Shown piece after piece: positions 62,467 through 64,000 of a stretch of DNA of 64,000 nt. Source of the DNA: JACKIC01 sp964543795 (GTDB taxonomy: Bacteria > Planctomycetota > UBA1135 > UBA2386); NCBI GenBank assembly GCA_964543795.1, contig CAZIZN010000018.1, positions 45,998 to 109,997 of the forward strand. The letters run 5' to 3'. The translations under genes were made by a program, and so were the position numbers. The stretch's first letter is position 1; every line of letters begins with the position of its first letter. The notes under the pieces were generated by a model. That model did not search any database. It was given only the letters and a program-made list of their open reading frames with translations, and was not told the origin of the DNA.

Positions 62467-62473
62467 GCCGCCG

Positions 62474-62492
62474 GCCGGCAGCGCCTGCCGGC
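62474..62492 (+). terminator. 8-bp hairpin just after the SdrD-B-type gene
   Basis: GCCGGCAG, loop CGC, CTGCCGGC (62474-62481 / 62485-62492), seven bases past the stop. Perfect pairing, no T tract. Confidence 0.45.
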
Positions 62493-62501
62493 AGCCCCGA
62501 T

Positions 62502-62536
62502 CGGCCCTGCCCGCGCACTGCGCGCCGGCAGGGCCG
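62502..62536 (+). terminator. 10-bp hairpin, second of a tandem pair
   Basis: CGGCCCTGCC (62502-62511) pairs perfectly with GGCAGGGCCG (62527-62536) around a 15-base loop. Followed by CGTTGCTTTCC, a weak T tail that also contains the -35 of the next gene. Confidence 0.55.
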
Positions 62537-62538
62537 CG

Positions 62539-62567
62539 TTGCTTTCCGCGCCAGCACCGTGGACAGT
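62539..62567 (+). promoter_or_regulatory. Putative promoter of the aldehyde dehydrogenase gene
   Basis: TTGCTT (62539-62544), 17-base spacer, GACAGT (62562-62567), then nine bases to ATG 62577. No Shine-Dalgarno sequence. Confidence 0.45.
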
Positions 62568-62576
62568 CCTCGCGGC

Positions 62577-64000
62577 ATGAAGCACCCCTTCCTCGCGGAA
62601 CTCGGCATCGGCGCGACCAACAGCGGCGCCTTCGACGGCGCCTGGCGCAAGACCAAGGGCGAAGCGCTGACCGTGCGCTCGCCGATCGACGGCAGACCCA
62701 TCGCTGCGGTGACGATGGCCGACGCGAAGGACTACGCGGCGGTCAGCAAGGCGGCGCACGCGGCGTTCCTGCGCTGGCGCGAACTGCCGGCGCCCAAGCG
62801 GGGCGACTACGTGCGGCGGATCGGCAACGCCTTCCGCGACCACAAGGAGGCGCTCGGCAAGCTCGTGACGCTCGAGGCGGGCAAGATCCTGCAGGAGGGC
62901 CTCGGCGAAGCACAGGAGTGCATCGACATCGCCGACTTCGCGGTGGGCCTGTCGCGCCAGCTCTACGGCCTCACGATCGCGAGCGAACGCCCGAACCACA
63001 GCATGCGCGAGACCTGGCACCCGCTCGGCACGGTCGGCATCATCACGGCCTTCAACTTCCCGATCGCCGTCTGGGCATGGAACTCGATGCTGGCGCTGGT
63101 CTGCGGCGACAGCTGCCTGTGGAAGCCCTCGCTGAAGACGCCGCTCTGCGCGATCGCGATGACGAAGATCGCCGCCGCGGTGCTCGGCAAGGAGTTCGCC
63201 CCGCTCGTCTCGCTCGTGATCGGCCCCGACCTCACCGTCGGCGGCGCGCTGCTCGACGATCCCGCGGTGCCGCTGATCAGCGCGACCGGCAGCACCCGCA
63301 TGGGCCGCATCGTCGGCCCGCGCACCGCCCAGCGCTTCGGCCGCTCGCTGCTCGAACTCGGCGGCAACAACGCGATCGTCGTGATGGCCGACGCCGACCT
63401 GGACCTCGCGGTGCGCGCGATCGTGTTCGGTGCGGTCGGCACCGCCGGCCAGCGCTGCACCACTACGCGCCGTCTGCTCGTCGAGGCGAAGGTGGTCGAC
63501 GAACTGCAGAAGCGCCTCGTCGCGGCCTACGCGAGCTGCGCGATCGGCAACCCGCTAGACAAGAAGACGCTCGTCGGTCCGCTCATCGACGAGGCTTCGG
63601 CGAAGGCGTTCGACCACGCGGTGAAGAGCGCCGTCGAGCAGGGCGGCAAGGTGGTCTGCGGCGGCAAGCGCGCGAAGGTCTCGAAGGCGCTGGCCGGCGG
63701 CGCCTACGTCGAGCCGACGATCGTGCGTTGTCCTTCGACGTTGCCGATCGTGCGCGAGGAGACGTTCGCGCCGATCCTCTACGTGATCCCGGTGCGCTCC
63801 CTCGACGAGGCCATCGCCGCCAACAACGACGTGCCCCAGGGGCTCAGCAGTTCGATCTTCACGCGCGACGTGCGCGCGGCCGAACGGTTCCTGTCGGCGA
63901 CGGGCAGCGACTGCGGCATCGCCAACGTCAACATCGGCACCAGCGGCGCCGAGATCGGCGGCGCGTTCGGCGGCGAGAAGGAGACCGGCGGCGGCCGCGA
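62577..64000 (+). CDS. ALDH7-type aldehyde dehydrogenase, 3' partial
   Basis: At least 474 aa, truncated by the window end about 35 residues before the usual C-terminus. The family features are present: RETWHPLGTVGIITAFNFPI with the catalytic Asn, SATGSTRMGRIV for NAD binding, LLELGGNNAIVVMADADL with the general-base Glu, and GTAGQRCTTTRRL with the nucleophile Cys. The NIGTSGAEIGGAFGGEKETG block at the end is typical of the ALDH7/AmaB group, which oxidises alpha-aminoadipate semialdehyde (piperideine-6-carboxylate) in lysine breakdown; other aldehydes are possible. No lysine-degradation partner lies in the window. A hairpin pair and a likely promoter precede it. Confidence 0.9.
   Translation, partial: MKHPFLAELGIGATNSGAFDGAWRKTKGEALTVRSPIDGRPIAAVTMADAKDYAAVSKAAHAAFLRWRELPAPKRGDYVRRIGNAFRDHKEALGKLVTLEAGKILQEGLGEAQECIDIADFAVGLSRQLYGLTIASERPNHSMRETWHPLGTVGIITAFNFPIAVWAWNSMLALVCGDSCLWKPSLKTPLCAIAMTKIAAAVLGKEFAPLVSLVIGPDLTVGGALLDDPAVPLISATGSTRMGRIVGPRTAQRFGRSLLELGGNNAIVVMADADLDLAVRAIVFGAVGTAGQRCTTTRRLLVEAKVVDELQKRLVAAYASCAIGNPLDKKTLVGPLIDEASAKAFDHAVKSAVEQGGKVVCGGKRAKVSKALAGGAYVEPTIVRCPSTLPIVREETFAPILYVIPVRSLDEAIAANNDVPQGLSSSIFTRDVRAAERFLSATGSDCGIANVNIGTSGAEIGGAFGGEKETGGGR

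Overview
The window is 64 kb of very GC-rich (roughly 70% by eye) bacterial chromosome carrying 40 recognisable protein genes; the first (M1 aminopeptidase) and last (ALDH7-type aldehyde dehydrogenase) run off the ends. No rRNA, tRNA, CRISPR array, insertion sequence or prophage was seen. Planctomycetota (PVC superphylum) is the best guess. The reasons are two pairs of a penta-haem cytochrome with a PA14-like module plus a secreted sorbosone-dehydrogenase-like propeller (one with a DUF6797-like start), an ECF sigma / Ser-Thr kinase / carboxypeptidase-regulatory-repeat triad, and several large secreted proteins of a style common in that phylum. This is inference from gene content, not from a marker gene.

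Layout. 1-4629: aminopeptidase end, a secreted beta-helix-like protein, and an AbiEii-like nucleotidyltransferase with a small partner. 4768-14671 (minus): ECF sigma factor, membrane Ser/Thr kinase and a large regulatory-repeat membrane protein, then the first cytochrome/propeller pair. 14873-16329 (minus): Glu/Leu/Phe/Val-type dehydrogenase overlapping an acyl thioesterase. 16371-20298 (plus): two lipoproteins, Ogt-type DNA repair methyltransferase and a class V aminotransferase. 20407-26971 (plus): TetR regulator with its palindromic operator and a complete RND efflux system, with overlapping coding ends. 27311-29623: hybrid histidine kinase. 29736-34132: two amidohydrolase genes containing three modules. 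34187-39872 (minus): second cytochrome/propeller pair and a DUF502 membrane protein. 40208-47693: a Pro/Ala-rich plus aromatic-rich TPR protein, acyl-CoA dehydrogenase, topoisomerase I, a CarS-like membrane protein and quinolinate synthase. 48031-54785: a secreted 12-13-repeat propeller-like protein, G6P dehydrogenase with OpcA, and a lipoprotein alpha/beta-hydrolase lacking its nucleophile. 54868-60947 (minus): an ion-homeostasis block (NhaD-like, TrkH, CPA2 antiporter with an RCK domain) with an endonuclease/exonuclease/phosphatase-fold protein. 61171-64000: a secreted SdrD-B-type protein and the aldehyde dehydrogenase.

Genes are packed tightly. Internal operon genes usually overlap by ATGA or GTGA, or follow within a few bases, and a few have clear Shine-Dalgarno sequences. 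First genes of transcription units often lack one and instead carry a TANNNT or GATGAY hexamer 6-12 bases before the start codon, which suggests leaderless or nearly leaderless mRNAs. Many genes are followed by strong GC hairpins without a T tract. The most distinctive content is the duplicated cytochrome/propeller module, the amidohydrolase trio with two apparently metal-less modules, the nucleotidyltransferase pair, and the recurring short-leader promoter layout.
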